A DNA stretch of 64,000 nt, from NCBI GenBank assembly GCA_949292905.1, contig CASFAV010000011.1, forward strand, positions 22,499 to 86,498, written 5' to 3'. How positions within the stretch are numbered: position 1 is the stretch's first letter; each line of letters opens with the position of its first letter. The DNA comes from an uncultured Eubacteriales bacterium. GTDB lineage: Bacteria; Bacillota; Clostridia; Christensenellales; DTU072. The translations under genes and the position numbers were made by a program. The notes under the pieces are model-generated. The model saw only the letters and a list, made by a program, of their open reading frames with translations. It searched no databases and was not told where the DNA came from. Positions 63,680 through 64,000 of this stretch are shown piece by piece.

Positions 63680-64000
63680 TCATATCCTCTCCGCGAAGAA
63701 GCGTTTGCCGCTTATCCCTATCGAATATTTACCGGGGTCGATATTGAATCTCAGCACGTTGCCGCCCGAGGAAGCGGGCTCGAAAACGGGATAAACTATT
63801 TTGAGCGTAAGCGGTTTGCGGGTATAAAGAAGGAAATGCGGACCTTGGACGCTCTCGGTGAAATATCTTACCGTGAAAGGACCGCCCACACCCTCCAGGA
63901 CCTTGACGCCGTCTACGGTAAATGCCGAAGCGTCGCCGTCGGTGGTATAACTCATATTGCGCCCGAAAAGCCCGATATTGGCTATGCGGTGTTCTCCGGG
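63680..64000 (-). CDS. C-terminal part of a protein of unknown function (cut by right window edge)
   Basis: The frame is open through the right edge: 15 further codons precede the internal ATG at 63955, so the true start lies outside the window. The visible 106 residues are beta-rich and hydrophilic, with 'GVKVLEGVGGPFTVRYF', 'HFLLYTRKPLTLKIVYPVF' and 'NIDPGKYSIGISGKRFF'. I do not recognise the family. The stop at 63680 lies 60 nt upstream of the rplU promoter, with no obvious terminator. Confidence 0.6.
   Translation of the reverse strand, partial: PGEHRIANIGLFGRNMSYTTDGDASAFTVDGVKVLEGVGGPFTVRYFTESVQGPHFLLYTRKPLTLKIVYPVFEPASSGGNVLRFNIDPGKYSIGISGKRFFAERI

Overview
The window looks like a stretch of chromosome from an anaerobic, monoderm Bacillota, probably a gut-associated member of the Clostridia. 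This placement is inferred from gene content, since no rRNA gene is present. It rests on the floA-nfeD pair, a Prp-processed L27 with the Firmicutes-type N-terminal extension, a ferredoxin-dependent 2-oxoacid oxidoreductase, GTP-type PEP carboxykinase, YitT and PadR/permease-prefix proteins, and several very large BspA-type and Ig-like surface proteins. Base composition is close to even GC. I see no tRNA, rRNA, CRISPR array, prophage or insertion sequence.

Layout: 1-11.9 kb carries a cut-off secreted protein, a 3,533-residue surface protein and a SPOR-like single-pass protein. 12-14.6 kb has a dCMP deaminase divergent from groES-groEL, which sits behind a variant CIRCE operator. 14.7-25.2 kb is a second surface block: a LPG-synthase-type membrane protein, a 2,143-residue surface protein and a BspA-like lipoprotein. 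25.3-27.6 kb holds a PadR operon with a palindromic operator and a protein resembling the loops of an MMPL exporter. 27.7-31 kb has lysA and pckG, divergent. 31-34.7 kb is a membrane protein-hslO-TPR operon, divergent from asd-dapA-dapB (34.8-37.5 kb). 37.7-44 kb is a minus-strand run: uraA, upp, yitT, a SecB-like gene, a duplicated DUF1538 membrane protein and two PII-like genes. 44.1-50.4 kb has a second BspA-like lipoprotein, a 50-residue zinc ribbon protein, dtd, an apparently independent structured RNA of about 220 nt, and a lipoprotein that resembles a hydrolase without its nucleophile. 50.5-56.2 kb carries ilvB-ilvN-cimA, a phosphopantetheinyl transferase and malQ. 56.3-60.9 kb holds a four-subunit 2-oxoacid:ferredoxin oxidoreductase followed by nfeD-floA and a small unknown gene. 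61.1-63.6 kb is rplU-prp-rpmA followed by an OGG1-type glycosylase and a NYN-domain gene. A last gene is cut by the right edge.

The housekeeping genes make coherent sets: aspartate to the lysine/diaminopimelate branch (asd, dapA, dapB, lysA), pyruvate to branched-chain amino acids through citramalate (cimA, ilvBN), uracil uptake and salvage (uraA, upp), and 2-oxoacid oxidation to acyl-CoA with reduced ferredoxin. Promoters are unusually easy to read: many carry near-consensus -35 and -10 boxes exactly 17 nt apart, and the amino-acid operons have short leaders with no T-box or riboswitch.

The most interesting items are the structured RNA at 48292-48514, the membrane protein with two PII-like partners at 37.7-40.3 kb, the compensated CIRCE variant, the SecB-like gene in an apparent monoderm, the ribosomal-protein operon carrying DNA/RNA-enzyme genes where obg usually lies, and the giant Ig-like surface proteins held by a C-terminal membrane helix instead of LPXTG.
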